In this document: piece after piece, positions 7,916 to 18,743 of the stretch | Numbering within the stretch: position 1 is the first letter of the stretch | Layout of the letters: every line of letters starts with the position of its first letter | Assembly (NCBI GenBank): GCA_031732875.1 | Contig: JAVMKL010000084.1 | Location: forward strand, 1 to 34,449 | Source: JAVMKJ01 sp031732875 | GTDB taxonomy: Bacteria > Pseudomonadota > Gammaproteobacteria > Competibacterales > Competibacteraceae | DNA: 34,449 bases | Direction of reading: 5' to 3' | Translations under genes and position numbers: made by a program | Notes under the pieces: generated by a model | The model's database searches: none | Told to the model about the DNA's origin: nothing | Seen by the model: only the letters and a program-made list of their open reading frames with translations

Positions 7916-9334
7916 TCAGCGCGGTAGTTCCAAAACTGCCTCCAGCCCGCCTTCGGGATGATTCCGCAAGCTCAATTCCCCGCCGTGGGCACGGGCGATG
8001 TTGCGGGCGATGCTCAATCCCAAGCCCGTGCCGCCGGTATCGCGGCTACGGGAGCTTTCCAGCCGGTAGAACGGCTCGAACACCCGCTCCAGTTCCACCA
8101 CCGGAATGCCGGGGCCACGGTCGCGGACGATCAGCGTCAGCCGCGCCGGAGCATCCACGACCGCGATTTCGGCGCGCTGGCCGTATTTCATAGCGTTGTC
8201 CACCAGATTGGTCAGACAGCGCTTGAGCGCCAGCGGCCGGCAACGCAACGGCTGGCGGGCCGCGCCGGTGATGCCCACTGCGTGGCCGATATCCTCCGCG
8301 TCTTCCTGCAACGATTCCAACAGGGCGTTGAGATCTAGCGGCGCCATGGGTTCGCTGTCCTCGCCACCGCGCAAGAAATCCAGCGACGCCTGCGCCATCC
8401 GCTGCATGTCGTCCAGATCGGCCTGAAATTTTTCCCGCAGCGGGGCATCGTCCAACAGTTCGGTGCGCAGCCGCAACCGGGTGATCGGCGTCTTTAAATC
8501 GTGAGAAAGGGCGGCGAGAATGCGGTTGCGATCCTCGATGTAGCGAATCAGCCGCTCCTGCATGGTATTGAAGGCGCGGGCGGCGCGACGGACTTCCAAC
8601 GGGCCGTTCTCGTCCAACGATAGTCGGCGGATGTCGCGGCCCAGTTCGCTGGCGGCATCGGCCAGCACGGCGAGCGGCCGGATCAGCGCCCGCACCGCCA
8701 GGGCGGCCAGCACCGCGACCGAGACCAGCAACACCAGCAGGATCAGCAGCAACCGCGCTGGCCAAGCGATGACTTCCTCCGGCAACACCTGCTGAAACGT
8801 CACCGTCGCGCCGTCGCGCAAGCGCACCTGCACGATAAAATTGCGCAACCCCATCATCATGGCGTGCATTCGCCAGCGCGGTGGCCGGTCGGCCCAGTCG
8901 CGTGGCGGCGGCGGCTGATCCTGGACAAACCAGCGCGGCCGGTCAACCGGCGGTGGGGGCGGTGGCAAATCGTCGGTGATTTCCACCTGGAACGGCCAGG
9001 CGGGCCCCAACTGCCGGCTCATTAGGGTACGAAACAGGACGGTTTGATAGCGTTCGTCCGGCTCGATGGCGGTTTCCCAAGGTAGATCGAGGCTGATGCG
9101 AGTGGGCGGCAAGTCCAACGCTGCCACCAACCGCCGACGCTCGCCATCGTCCAGGGTATCGAGCAAGTTGACGATAGCGGCGATGCGCTGGGCGACGTGG
9201 CCACCGATGGCATGGTAAAGCGCCTGCTCGCGATCTTGCAGCAGAATCGCGGCGCTCAGCAACTGGGCGACGATCAGGCCGCCGGTCAAAAATAGCAGCA
9301 AGCGACCGAACAGCGATTGCGGCAATAGGCGCAT
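7916..9334 (-). CDS. Two-component sensor histidine kinase, EnvZ/RstB type
   Basis: The kinase has 472 residues from ATG 9334, which overlaps the response-regulator stop as TGATG; a TTG one codon upstream is a less likely start. A membrane helix at about 6-28 and a second at about 193-215 flank a periplasmic sensor loop of about 165 residues. The loop is rich in proline (two runs of PPPP) and contains a HAMMMG methionine cluster. A HAMP linker follows. The HisKA motif LSHDLKTPITRL places the phospho-accepting His at 278. The ATPase domain has an N-box (NLVDNAMKYG, Asn380) and the G-boxes DRGPGIP and GGTGLGLSIA. It autophosphorylates and passes phosphate to the partner regulator. The divergent Spy-like target suggests it senses envelope or metal stress; this is inference. 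Confidence 0.95.
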   Translation of the reverse strand: MRLLPQSLFGRLLLFLTGGLIVAQLLSAAILLQDREQALYHAIGGHVAQRIAAIVNLLDTLDDGERRRLVAALDLPPTRISLDLPWETAIEPDERYQTVLFRTLMSRQLGPAWPFQVEITDDLPPPPPPVDRPRWFVQDQPPPPRDWADRPPRWRMHAMMMGLRNFIVQVRLRDGATVTFQQVLPEEVIAWPARLLLILLVLLVSVAVLAALAVRALIRPLAVLADAASELGRDIRRLSLDENGPLEVRRAARAFNTMQERLIRYIEDRNRILAALSHDLKTPITRLRLRTELLDDAPLREKFQADLDDMQRMAQASLDFLRGGEDSEPMAPLDLNALLESLQEDAEDIGHAVGITGAARQPLRCRPLALKRCLTNLVDNAMKYGQRAEIAVVDAPARLTLIVRDRGPGIPVVELERVFEPFYRLESSRSRDTGGTGLGLSIARNIARAHGGELSLRNHPEGGLEAVLELPR

Positions 9335-10044
9335 CAAAATTCCCGGCTGACGTGGGTCGCCAGCAGATAACCTTCGTTGCGGACGGTCTTGATAATCACG
9401 GACTCGCGCGGATCGTCGCGCAGCCGCCGCCGCAGCCGACTCACCTGGACATCGATGCTGCGGTCGAACGGCGTGGCCTCGCGGCCCTGGGTGAAATCCA
9501 ACAACTGGTCGCGGTTCAATATCCGTTGCGGATGATCTAAAAATACCCGGAGCAGTCGATATTCGCTGGCGCCAAGCGGCACCAACACCCCATCCGGCGC
9601 GACCAGTTGGCGGGCGTCCACATCCAGCGTCCAGCCAGCGAAATGAAAGCAGCGCACCTCACCCGGTTCGGCGGGCACGTTGCGGGCGCGGCGCAGAATG
9701 CTTTTGACCCGCGCCAGCAGCTCGCGCGGATTGAACGGTTTGGGCAGATAGTCGTCGGCGCCCATTTCCAGGCCGACGATGCGGTCGGTATCGTCGCCGC
9801 GAGCGGTCAGCATGATGATCGGGATTTGCGAGCGGGCACGCAGGTTGCGGCACAGGACCAGCCCATCGTCGCCGGGCAGCATCAGATCGAGGATGACGAG
9901 ATCCACCGGCCCCTGCTCCAAGGCGGCCCAAAATCCGCGACCGTCGGCCACGCCGGTCACTCGATAGCCGTTGCGGCCCAGATAGTCGGCCAACAGTTCG
10001 CGCAAACCTGGATCGTCGTCCACGACAAGAAGATGATCGGTCAT
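9334..10044 (-). CDS. OmpR-family response regulator
   Basis: The protein has 236 residues. The receiver domain (about 1-118) has the acidic pocket Asp9-Asp11, phospho-acceptor Asp53 (ILDLMLPGDDG), Thr80 and Lys102 (LPKPF). The C-terminal winged-helix DNA-binding domain (about 132-232) has the family end RSIDVQVSRLRRRLRDDP ... VRNEGYLL. It is the first gene of a probable operon with the kinase and perhaps DUF2789. A TACAAT -10-like element lies on the minus strand at 10081-10076. An RstA-like box about 50 bp upstream of the expected start suggests autoregulation. OmpR/RstA-type is the safest subgroup label. Confidence 0.95.
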   Translation of the reverse strand: MTDHLLVVDDDPGLRELLADYLGRNGYRVTGVADGRGFWAALEQGPVDLVILDLMLPGDDGLVLCRNLRARSQIPIIMLTARGDDTDRIVGLEMGADDYLPKPFNPRELLARVKSILRRARNVPAEPGEVRCFHFAGWTLDVDARQLVAPDGVLVPLGASEYRLLRVFLDHPQRILNRDQLLDFTQGREATPFDRSIDVQVSRLRRRLRDDPRESVIIKTVRNEGYLLATHVSREF

Positions 10045-10112
10045 GATATCTGGGTTCGGCGGGTTCGATGGCGGGATTGTATAAGGCTTGGCGGGCGGCA
10101 GGGATCATGTGA

Positions 10113-10126
10113 TACAAATCGTTACG
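10113..10126 (+). promoter_or_regulatory. Candidate response-regulator box (RstA-like)
   Basis: TACAAATCGTTACG matches the E. coli RstA consensus TACATNTNGTTACA at 10 of its 12 fixed positions. It lies in the divergent spacer between the response-regulator gene and the Spy-like gene, where an OmpR-family regulator would be expected to act. The consensus is recalled from knowledge, and binding is inference. Confidence 0.5.
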
Positions 10127-10144
10127 AAATTCCCCTCCCGGCAA

Positions 10145-10167
10145 ACTCCCGGTTACAAGACGGGAGT
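10145..10167. promoter_or_regulatory. Inverted repeat upstream of the Spy-like gene
   Basis: ACTCCCG and CGGGAGT form a perfect 7-bp inverted repeat around GTTACAAGA. It starts 19 bases after the RstA-like box, and its loop repeats the GTTAC core. It could be a second operator or a 5' leader hairpin of the Spy-like gene. Confidence 0.4.
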
Positions 10168-10206
10168 CAAATACGTCTGCGTTCGACGAAACCGAGGAGT
10201 TCGATC

Positions 10207-10782
10207 ATGAAGACGCTACGCAAGAATCTGTTGGCCGCCGCCATTGTCGCCGGTGTGGGTTTGTCCACCATCGCCTTCGCCAATCCCTGGGGCGGACATG
10301 GCCCGATGTCGGGTGGCGGCATGGGAGACTGCCCGATGATGGGCGGTGAGGGCCCGATGATGGACGGTGGCCCCGGTGGCGGCCCGCAACGGCGGATGGA
10401 GATGATGCGGCAGTTCCACGCCGAGCGGATGGAGTTGTTGGAGGCGCGGTTGAAGCTCAAACCCGACCAGCAGAATGCCTGGAAAGCTTTCCTGGTGGCT
10501 CAGGACGCCCATCATGCTGCAATGATGAAGATCCAGCGGGAGATGCGAGACCGGGAAACCACCGCCATGGCGCAGTTTGAGGAACGGGTCCAGGGCATGG
10601 AGCAGAATCTGGCCAGCATGAAGGTGATGGTCAAGGCCGCCGGCGATCTTTATACCGCTCTCGATCCGACCCAGAAAAAGGTCATGGATGATTTTTTCAC
10701 CAATCGGCCGATGCACCGGATGATGCGGATACAAGCGGACCAGCCGATTCCGCCGATCCCGCCGGCTCAACAACCGCAATAA
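10207..10782 (+). CDS. Spy/CpxP-like periplasmic protein, Met/Gly-rich
   Basis: The protein has 191 residues. ATG 10207 is chosen because GAGGAG precedes it and a clean signal peptide follows (MKTLRKNLLAAAIVAG ..., cleavage after AFA near residue 24). The mature N-terminus is Gly/Met-rich with one Cys (GDCPMMGGEGPMMDGG), then a helical region carries the two LTxxQ-like motifs of the Spy/CpxP family, LKLKPDQQNAW and LDPTQKKVMDDFF. Family members are periplasmic chaperones or stress sensors induced by envelope or metal stress. The Met-rich start could bind copper or another soft metal, but that is inference. The gene is divergent from the two-component pair, is probably its target, and ends in a strong terminator. 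The open frame continues upstream of this ATG only as antisense to the regulator. Confidence 0.85.
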   Translation: MKTLRKNLLAAAIVAGVGLSTIAFANPWGGHGPMSGGGMGDCPMMGGEGPMMDGGPGGGPQRRMEMMRQFHAERMELLEARLKLKPDQQNAWKAFLVAQDAHHAAMMKIQREMRDRETTAMAQFEERVQGMEQNLASMKVMVKAAGDLYTALDPTQKKVMDDFFTNRPMHRMMRIQADQPIPPIPPAQQPQ

Positions 10783-10805
10783 CGATCGGCCCGTCCGGTC
10801 GAGCG

Positions 10806-10842
10806 AAGGGCGATGCTCCACGAGCATCGCCCTTAATTTTTT
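10806..10842 (+). terminator. Intrinsic terminator after the Spy-like gene
   Basis: AAGGGCGATGCT and AGCATCGCCCTT form a perfect 12-bp stem around the loop CCACG, followed by AATTTTTT. It separates the Spy-like gene from glgB. Confidence 0.95.
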
Positions 10843-10882
10843 GCAGAGCAGCACCGTTTCCCTTACTCTTTCCTGCCTTTCG

Positions 10883-10902
10883 ACAGCCGGCTGTTTTAGA
10901 AT
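10883..10902 (+). promoter_or_regulatory. Possible glgB promoter region
   Basis: A -10-like TAGAAT (10897-10902) lies about 60 bases before the glgB start and directly after the perfect palindrome ACAGCCGGCTGT (10883-10894). No good -35 is present (CTGCCT at an 18-base spacing is the closest), so an activator may be needed. This is a weak call. Confidence 0.3.
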
Positions 10903-10960
10903 AATCCCGTAAATTTTTTGCGTTAATCAAACCGGCGGCACAACGAAGAAGGTAAGGGCG

Positions 10961-14425
<3,465 letters not shown>

Positions 14426-14435
14426 CCGTCAAAGT

Positions 14436-14460
14436 GCCCTCCTCCGTTCGGGGGGAGGGC
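14436..14460 (+). repeat. GC-rich hairpin after glgB
   Basis: GCCCTCCTCC pairs with GGGGGAGGGC around GTTCG, giving ten pairs with one T-G wobble. It lies 11 bases after the glgB stop. There is no T-run, so it resembles the short GC-rich palindromes in tilS and at the ispD end more than an intrinsic terminator. It could still end or stabilise the glgB transcript. Confidence 0.5.
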
Positions 14461-14787
14461 CAGGAGTCATGACCATCCAGCGATCCCAATCCGCATTCGC
14501 CTTTTCGTGGGTCCGATAATTCGGCGGTTGGATCGGTTTCTGTATGGTAACACTGTGATAAAAAGGTAAAATTTTCTTGGACTATGCTCACCCAACGGGT
14601 GACGGCTTCAACTGCTCCGCGGTTAGGTGGATTGCTATCAGATCAATGCGGTACGTGAGTTCCACACCGCCTGGCTGCCGTTTCCAGGTTTAATCACCTT
14701 GACTTCAACTTCCGCCTTGTTTCCTCGGGTATCGGCGCCGGTCTCGCCACAAAGCGACTGTAAAACGTTCCGACTTCAGTGAAACTA
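14461..14787. other. Intergenic region between glgB and tilS
   Basis: No convincing gene is present. The stretch is locally AT-richer around 14545-14580. It holds one perfect small inverted repeat, TCACCC-aac-GGGTGA (14588-14602), and an isolated TTGACT without a matching -10. The tilS promoter probably lies here but cannot be placed. No tRNA is recognisable. Confidence 0.5.
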
Positions 14788-16182
14788 ATGAACAGTGGTT
14801 CGCTATATCGCCTGCTGGCCGCCCACCCCTACCTCCACCGCTTGATCGTCGGTTACAGCGGTGGCCTGGACTCCCACGTCCTGCTACATCTCCTGGCGAC
14901 GCACCGCGATCGCTGGCCGGAACGGATGTTGGAAGCGATCTATGTCGATCACGGTCTGCAAGCCGCTTCCGCCGCCTGGGGCGAGCATTGCGCCCGCGTC
15001 TGCCGGGATCTGAACGTGCCGTTCCGGGCATTGAAGGTCGACGCCCGCCCCGAAGCCGGCGAAAGTCCCGAAGCCGCCGCCCGCCGTGCCCGCTACGCCA
15101 CTCTCGCCGCCGAACTCGACCCCAACTCCGCTCTGCTCACCGCTCACCACCGCGACGATCAGGCGGAAACCCTGCTGCTGCAATTGCTGCGCGGCGCGGG
15201 ACCGCGCGGACTGGCGGCGATGCCGGCCGCCAGCCGGCTCGGCCAAGGCTGGCTGCTGCGGCTGATTCTGGACATCGACCGCGCCGAGTTGCTGGCCTAC
15301 GCCTGCGCGCATGGCTTGCGCTGGATCGAGGACGCCAGTAACGAAGACACCGGCTTCGACCGCAACTATCTCCGCCATCAAATCCTGCCGCTGCTCCGGG
15401 AACGTTGGCCCGCCACGAATCGAACGCTGGCCCGCTCTGCTCGGCTGTGCGCCGAAACCGCCGATTGGCTGGATGTCGAGGCCGAAACCGATCTCGCCCG
15501 CGCCGCGACCGAACGACCGGATGCGTTGTCCGTCCCGGCCCTACGCGAACTCAACGAACTCCACCGGCGCAACCTGCTGCGCTATTGGCTGCGGCAACTC
15601 GGCTTGCCCACGCCCGACGCCCGGCAGTTGGGGCACATCCTGCGCGACGCCCTGACCGCCGCCGGCGACCGCAATCCCTGCATCCGCTGGCCCGGCGTGG
15701 AAGTCCGGCGCTATCGCGACCGGCTGTATGCCATGCCGCCACCAAAACCGCACGACCCTCGGCAGACCATTATCTGGCGGTCCACCACCGAGGGTTGGCC
15801 ACCGCTGGATTTGCCGGGTGTCGGCCAGCTGCGGATGCGAGAGGCGATTGGGAAGGGACTCCGTTCCGAGATACTGGCCGGTGGGTCGCTGATCGTCGGT
15901 TTCCGCCAGGGCGGGGAACGATTCCGGCCGGTGGGTCGCGCCCACAGCCAGGAGTTGAAGAAACTGTTACAGGAAGCTGGCATTCCGCCTTGGGAGCGGG
16001 ATCGGTTACCGCTGGTGTATCTCCCCCCTACCCCCACCCTCCCCTACAAGGGGGGAGGGTGCCATGGTCTGCTGGCGGTCGTGGAGTTAGGCGTCGCCGA
16101 CGACTGCGCCACCGTCCCCGGTGAACTCGGCTGGCAACCGGTTTTGCTGTCGCCATCGGCAGCGGGGTCTGGTATCTTGTAG
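14788..16182 (+). CDS. tilS: tRNA(Ile)-lysidine synthetase
   Basis: TilS uses ATP to attach lysine to C34 of the CAU anticodon of tRNA-Ile2, changing its decoding to AUA; it is normally essential. The N-terminal PP-loop is SGGLDS (residues 24-29 from ATG 14788), followed by YVDHGLQ and TAHHRDDQAETLLLQLLRG, all diagnostic. RNYLRHQILPLL and the substrate-binding and C-terminal domains follow (GGERFRPVGRAHSQELKKLL, PPWERDRLPLVY). GTG 14779 is a possible earlier start; neither start has a clear ribosome-binding site. At 16021-16068 a palindromic segment adds about 16 residues in frame inside the C-terminal domain, after which family-like sequence resumes (GELGWQPVLL). The protein is about 464 residues, so it is probably functional with a surface insertion. 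Confidence 0.95.
   Translation: MNSGSLYRLLAAHPYLHRLIVGYSGGLDSHVLLHLLATHRDRWPERMLEAIYVDHGLQAASAAWGEHCARVCRDLNVPFRALKVDARPEAGESPEAAARRARYATLAAELDPNSALLTAHHRDDQAETLLLQLLRGAGPRGLAAMPAASRLGQGWLLRLILDIDRAELLAYACAHGLRWIEDASNEDTGFDRNYLRHQILPLLRERWPATNRTLARSARLCAETADWLDVEAETDLARAATERPDALSVPALRELNELHRRNLLRYWLRQLGLPTPDARQLGHILRDALTAAGDRNPCIRWPGVEVRRYRDRLYAMPPPKPHDPRQTIIWRSTTEGWPPLDLPGVGQLRMREAIGKGLRSEILAGGSLIVGFRQGGERFRPVGRAHSQELKKLLQEAGIPPWERDRLPLVYLPPTPTLPYKGGGCHGLLAVVELGVADDCATVPGELGWQPVLLSPSAAGSGIL
16021..16068 (+). repeat. Palindromic element inserted in frame in tilS
   Basis: The core is ACCCTCCCC (16036-16044) and GGGGAGGGT (16052-16060), a perfect 9-bp inverted repeat. It encodes LPPTPTLPYKGGGCHG, a low-complexity peptide with no counterpart in TilS. 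The TilS fold appears to resume directly after it. The 48-bp boundaries (16 codons) are approximate. Confidence 0.65.
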
Positions 16183-16210
16183 CGTCATTTGCCACCCCCC
16201 CCCACACTGC

Positions 16211-17863
16211 ATGACCCGATTCATCTTCATCACCGGCGGCGTCGTTTCCTCTCTGGGCAAAGGCATCGCCGCCGCATCGCTGGCCGCGCTCCTGGAAGCC
16301 CGAGGTCTCAGGGTCACCCTGATCAAACTCGATCCCTACATCAACGTCGACCCCGGCACCATGAGCCCCTTCCAGCACGGCGAGGTGTTCGTCACCAGCG
16401 ATGGGGCCGAAACCGATCTCGATCTCGGCCACTACGAACGCTTCGTGTGCCTGACCGCCAGCCGGCGCAACAACTTCACCACCGGCCGTATCTACGAAAA
16501 CGTGATCCGCAAGGAACGGCGCGGCGACTACCTCGGCGGCACCGTGCAGGTCATCCCCCACATCACCGACGAAATCAAGCGCTGCATCCGGCTCGGCGCC
16601 GGCGAGGCCAACATCGCCCTGGTGGAAATCGGCGGCACGGTCGGCGACATCGAATCCCTGCCGTTCCTGGAAGCTATCCGCCAGATGGGCGTCGAACTGG
16701 GCCGCGAGCGCTCGCTGTTCATCCATCTGACCCTGGTGCCGTATATCCCCACCTCCGGCGAGTTGAAAACCAAGCCCACCCAGCACTCGGTCAAGGAACT
16801 GCGCTCCATCGGCATCCAGCCCGACATGCTGCTGTGCCGCTCGGATCGGGAAGTCCCCCCCGAGGAACGCCGCAAGATCGCCCTGTTCACCAACGTCGAG
16901 CCCAAGGCGGTCATCAACGTTCCCGACGCCGACACCATCTACCGCATCCCGTTGCTGCTGCACGCCCAGGGCGTGGACGACATCGTCGCCCGCAAGCTGC
17001 GGCTGGACAACCTGCCGCCGGCCCATCTGGCCGACTGGGAGCGGGTGGTACAGGCGATCGAGACTCCGACCGGCGAGGTGGACATCGCCATGGTCGGCAA
17101 ATACGTCGATCTGACCGACGCCTACAAGTCCCTGAACGAGGCGCTGTCGCATGCCGGGATTCACACCCGCACCCGGGTCAACATTCACTATATCGACTCC
17201 GAACAGATCGAACGCGACGGCCCCGCCTGCCTGGCGGGCATGGATGCGATCCTGGTGCCGGGCGGCTTCGGCGAGCGCGGCATCGAAGGTAAAATCACCG
17301 CGGTCCGCATCGCCCGCGAACAGGGCATCCCCTACCTGGGCATTTGCCTGGGCATGCAGGTGGCGGTCATCGAGTTTGCCCGCCACGTCGCCGGCCTCGA
17401 GGGCGCCCACAGCACCGAGTTCCGCAAAGACACCGCCTATCCCGTCATCGCCCTGATCACCGAGTGGACCGACGAGGACGGCACCGTCCAGCAGCGCCGC
17501 GAAGACGGCGATCTCGGCGGCAGCATGCGACTGGGCGCGCAACCCTGCCGGCTGGTCCCCGACAGCTTGGCACGCGCCACCTACGGCAAGGATGTGGTCA
17601 CCGAGCGCCACCGTCACCGCTACGAATTCAACAACCGCTACCGGGAGCCGCTGCGCGCCGCCGGTCTGGCGCTCTCCGGGCACTCACTGGACGACCGGCT
17701 GGTCGAAATGATCGAACTGCCCGGCCATCCCTGGTTCCTGGGCTGTCAGTTCCACCCGGAATTCACTTCCACTCCGCGCGCCGGCCATCCGCTGTTCCAG
17801 GGGTTCGTCAGGGCGGCCAGCCGGCAACGCCAGCAACACCGACGGGAAGCGAGCGCGACATGA
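16211..17863 (+). CDS. pyrG: CTP synthase (glutamine-hydrolysing)
   Basis: PyrG converts UTP to CTP using ATP and glutamine. The protein has 550 residues. The N-terminal amidoligase domain opens MTRFIFITGGVVSSLGKG, with the P-loop in SSLGKGI, and contains KLDPYINVDPGTMSPFQHGE. The C-terminal class I glutaminase has nucleophile Cys379 (GICLGMQ), His515 and Glu517 (QFHPEF), the same numbering as the E. coli enzyme. ATG 16211 is the conserved start; there is no Shine-Dalgarno, and a run of nine C (16195-16203) lies just upstream. The stop overlaps the kdsA start (ATGATG), so translation is probably coupled. tilS ends 28 bp upstream. Confidence 0.98.
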   Translation: MTRFIFITGGVVSSLGKGIAAASLAALLEARGLRVTLIKLDPYINVDPGTMSPFQHGEVFVTSDGAETDLDLGHYERFVCLTASRRNNFTTGRIYENVIRKERRGDYLGGTVQVIPHITDEIKRCIRLGAGEANIALVEIGGTVGDIESLPFLEAIRQMGVELGRERSLFIHLTLVPYIPTSGELKTKPTQHSVKELRSIGIQPDMLLCRSDREVPPEERRKIALFTNVEPKAVINVPDADTIYRIPLLLHAQGVDDIVARKLRLDNLPPAHLADWERVVQAIETPTGEVDIAMVGKYVDLTDAYKSLNEALSHAGIHTRTRVNIHYIDSEQIERDGPACLAGMDAILVPGGFGERGIEGKITAVRIAREQGIPYLGICLGMQVAVIEFARHVAGLEGAHSTEFRKDTAYPVIALITEWTDEDGTVQQRREDGDLGGSMRLGAQPCRLVPDSLARATYGKDVVTERHRHRYEFNNRYREPLRAAGLALSGHSLDDRLVEMIELPGHPWFLGCQFHPEFTSTPRAGHPLFQGFVRAASRQRQQHRREASAT

Positions 17864-18699
17864 TGAAACTGTGCGGTTTCGAGGTCGGCCTGGACCGGCC
17901 GCTGTTCCTGATCGCCGGCCCCTGCGTGATCGAATCCGAGCAACTGGCGTTGGATACCGCCGGCCGGCTCAAGGAGATCGCCGGGCGGTTGGGCATTCCC
18001 TTCATCTACAAGTCCTCGTTCGACAAGGCCAACCGCTCCTCGCACCAAAGTTTTCGCGGCCTCGGGCTGTTGGAGGGGCTCAAAATCCTGGAAAAGGTCA
18101 AGCACCAGATCGGCGTGCCGGTGCTGACCGACGTGCACGAATACACTCCCCTGGAGGACGTCGCCGCCGTGGCAGACGTGCTGCAAACCCCCGCCTTCCT
18201 GTGCCGGCAAACCGATTTCATCCAGAACGTGGCCCGCCAGGGCCGGCCGGTCAACATCAAGAAAGGCCAGTTCCTGTCGCCCTGGGAGATGCGCAACGTG
18301 GTCGCCAAGGCACGCATGGCGGGCAACGACCACATCATGGTTTGCGAACGTGGCGCGTCCTTTGGCTACAATAATCTGGTGTCCGACATGCGCGCCCTGA
18401 TGGTGATGCGCGCCACCGGCTGTCCGGTGGTATTCGACGCCACCCATTCCGTGCAACTGCCGGGTGGCCAGGGCAACGCTTCCGGCGGCCAGCGTGAATT
18501 CGTGCCGGTGCTGGCGCGGGCGGCGGTGGCGACCGGCATCGCCGGGCTGTTCGTGGAAACCCACCCCGATCCCGACCGGGCGCCGAGCGACGGTCCCAAC
18601 GCCTGGCCGCTGGACTTGATGGAACCCCTGCTGGTCACGCTGCAAGCGCTGGACAGGCTGGTCAAGCAGCACGGTTTTCTGGAAACCGGACTAAAATAG
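17860..18699 (+). CDS. kdsA: 3-deoxy-D-manno-octulosonate 8-phosphate synthase
   Basis: KdsA condenses phosphoenolpyruvate and arabinose 5-phosphate into KDO 8-phosphate for LPS core synthesis. The protein has 279 residues, near the family length (E. coli 284). Motifs are LIAGPCVIESEQ, KSSFDKANRSS, KKGQFLSPWEMRNVV, CERGASFGYNNLVSDMR and DATHSVQLPGG. Cys22 in AGPC takes the place of the Asn in the E. coli enzyme (GMNVLES), which marks the metal-dependent class known from Aquifex. The start overlaps the pyrG stop; ATG 17863, one codon later, is equally possible. The gene implies an outer membrane with LPS. Confidence 0.97.
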   Translation: MMKLCGFEVGLDRPLFLIAGPCVIESEQLALDTAGRLKEIAGRLGIPFIYKSSFDKANRSSHQSFRGLGLLEGLKILEKVKHQIGVPVLTDVHEYTPLEDVAAVADVLQTPAFLCRQTDFIQNVARQGRPVNIKKGQFLSPWEMRNVVAKARMAGNDHIMVCERGASFGYNNLVSDMRALMVMRATGCPVVFDATHSVQLPGGQGNASGGQREFVPVLARAAVATGIAGLFVETHPDPDRAPSDGPNAWPLDLMEPLLVTLQALDRLVKQHGFLETGLK

Positions 18700-18743
18700 T
18701 CGTTTTATCCCCCAAGAGCGCAATACCCAGAGGAGTTTGAAGA

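Noticed and set aside
9607..10206. Upstream extension of the Spy-like reading frame
   Set aside because: The frame is open leftwards for about 200 codons, but this part is antisense to the response regulator. ATG 10207 has a ribosome-binding site and a signal peptide.
14426..14787. tRNA or small RNA gene in the glgB-tilS gap
   Set aside because: No cloverleaf or conserved T-loop was found, and only short hairpins are visible.
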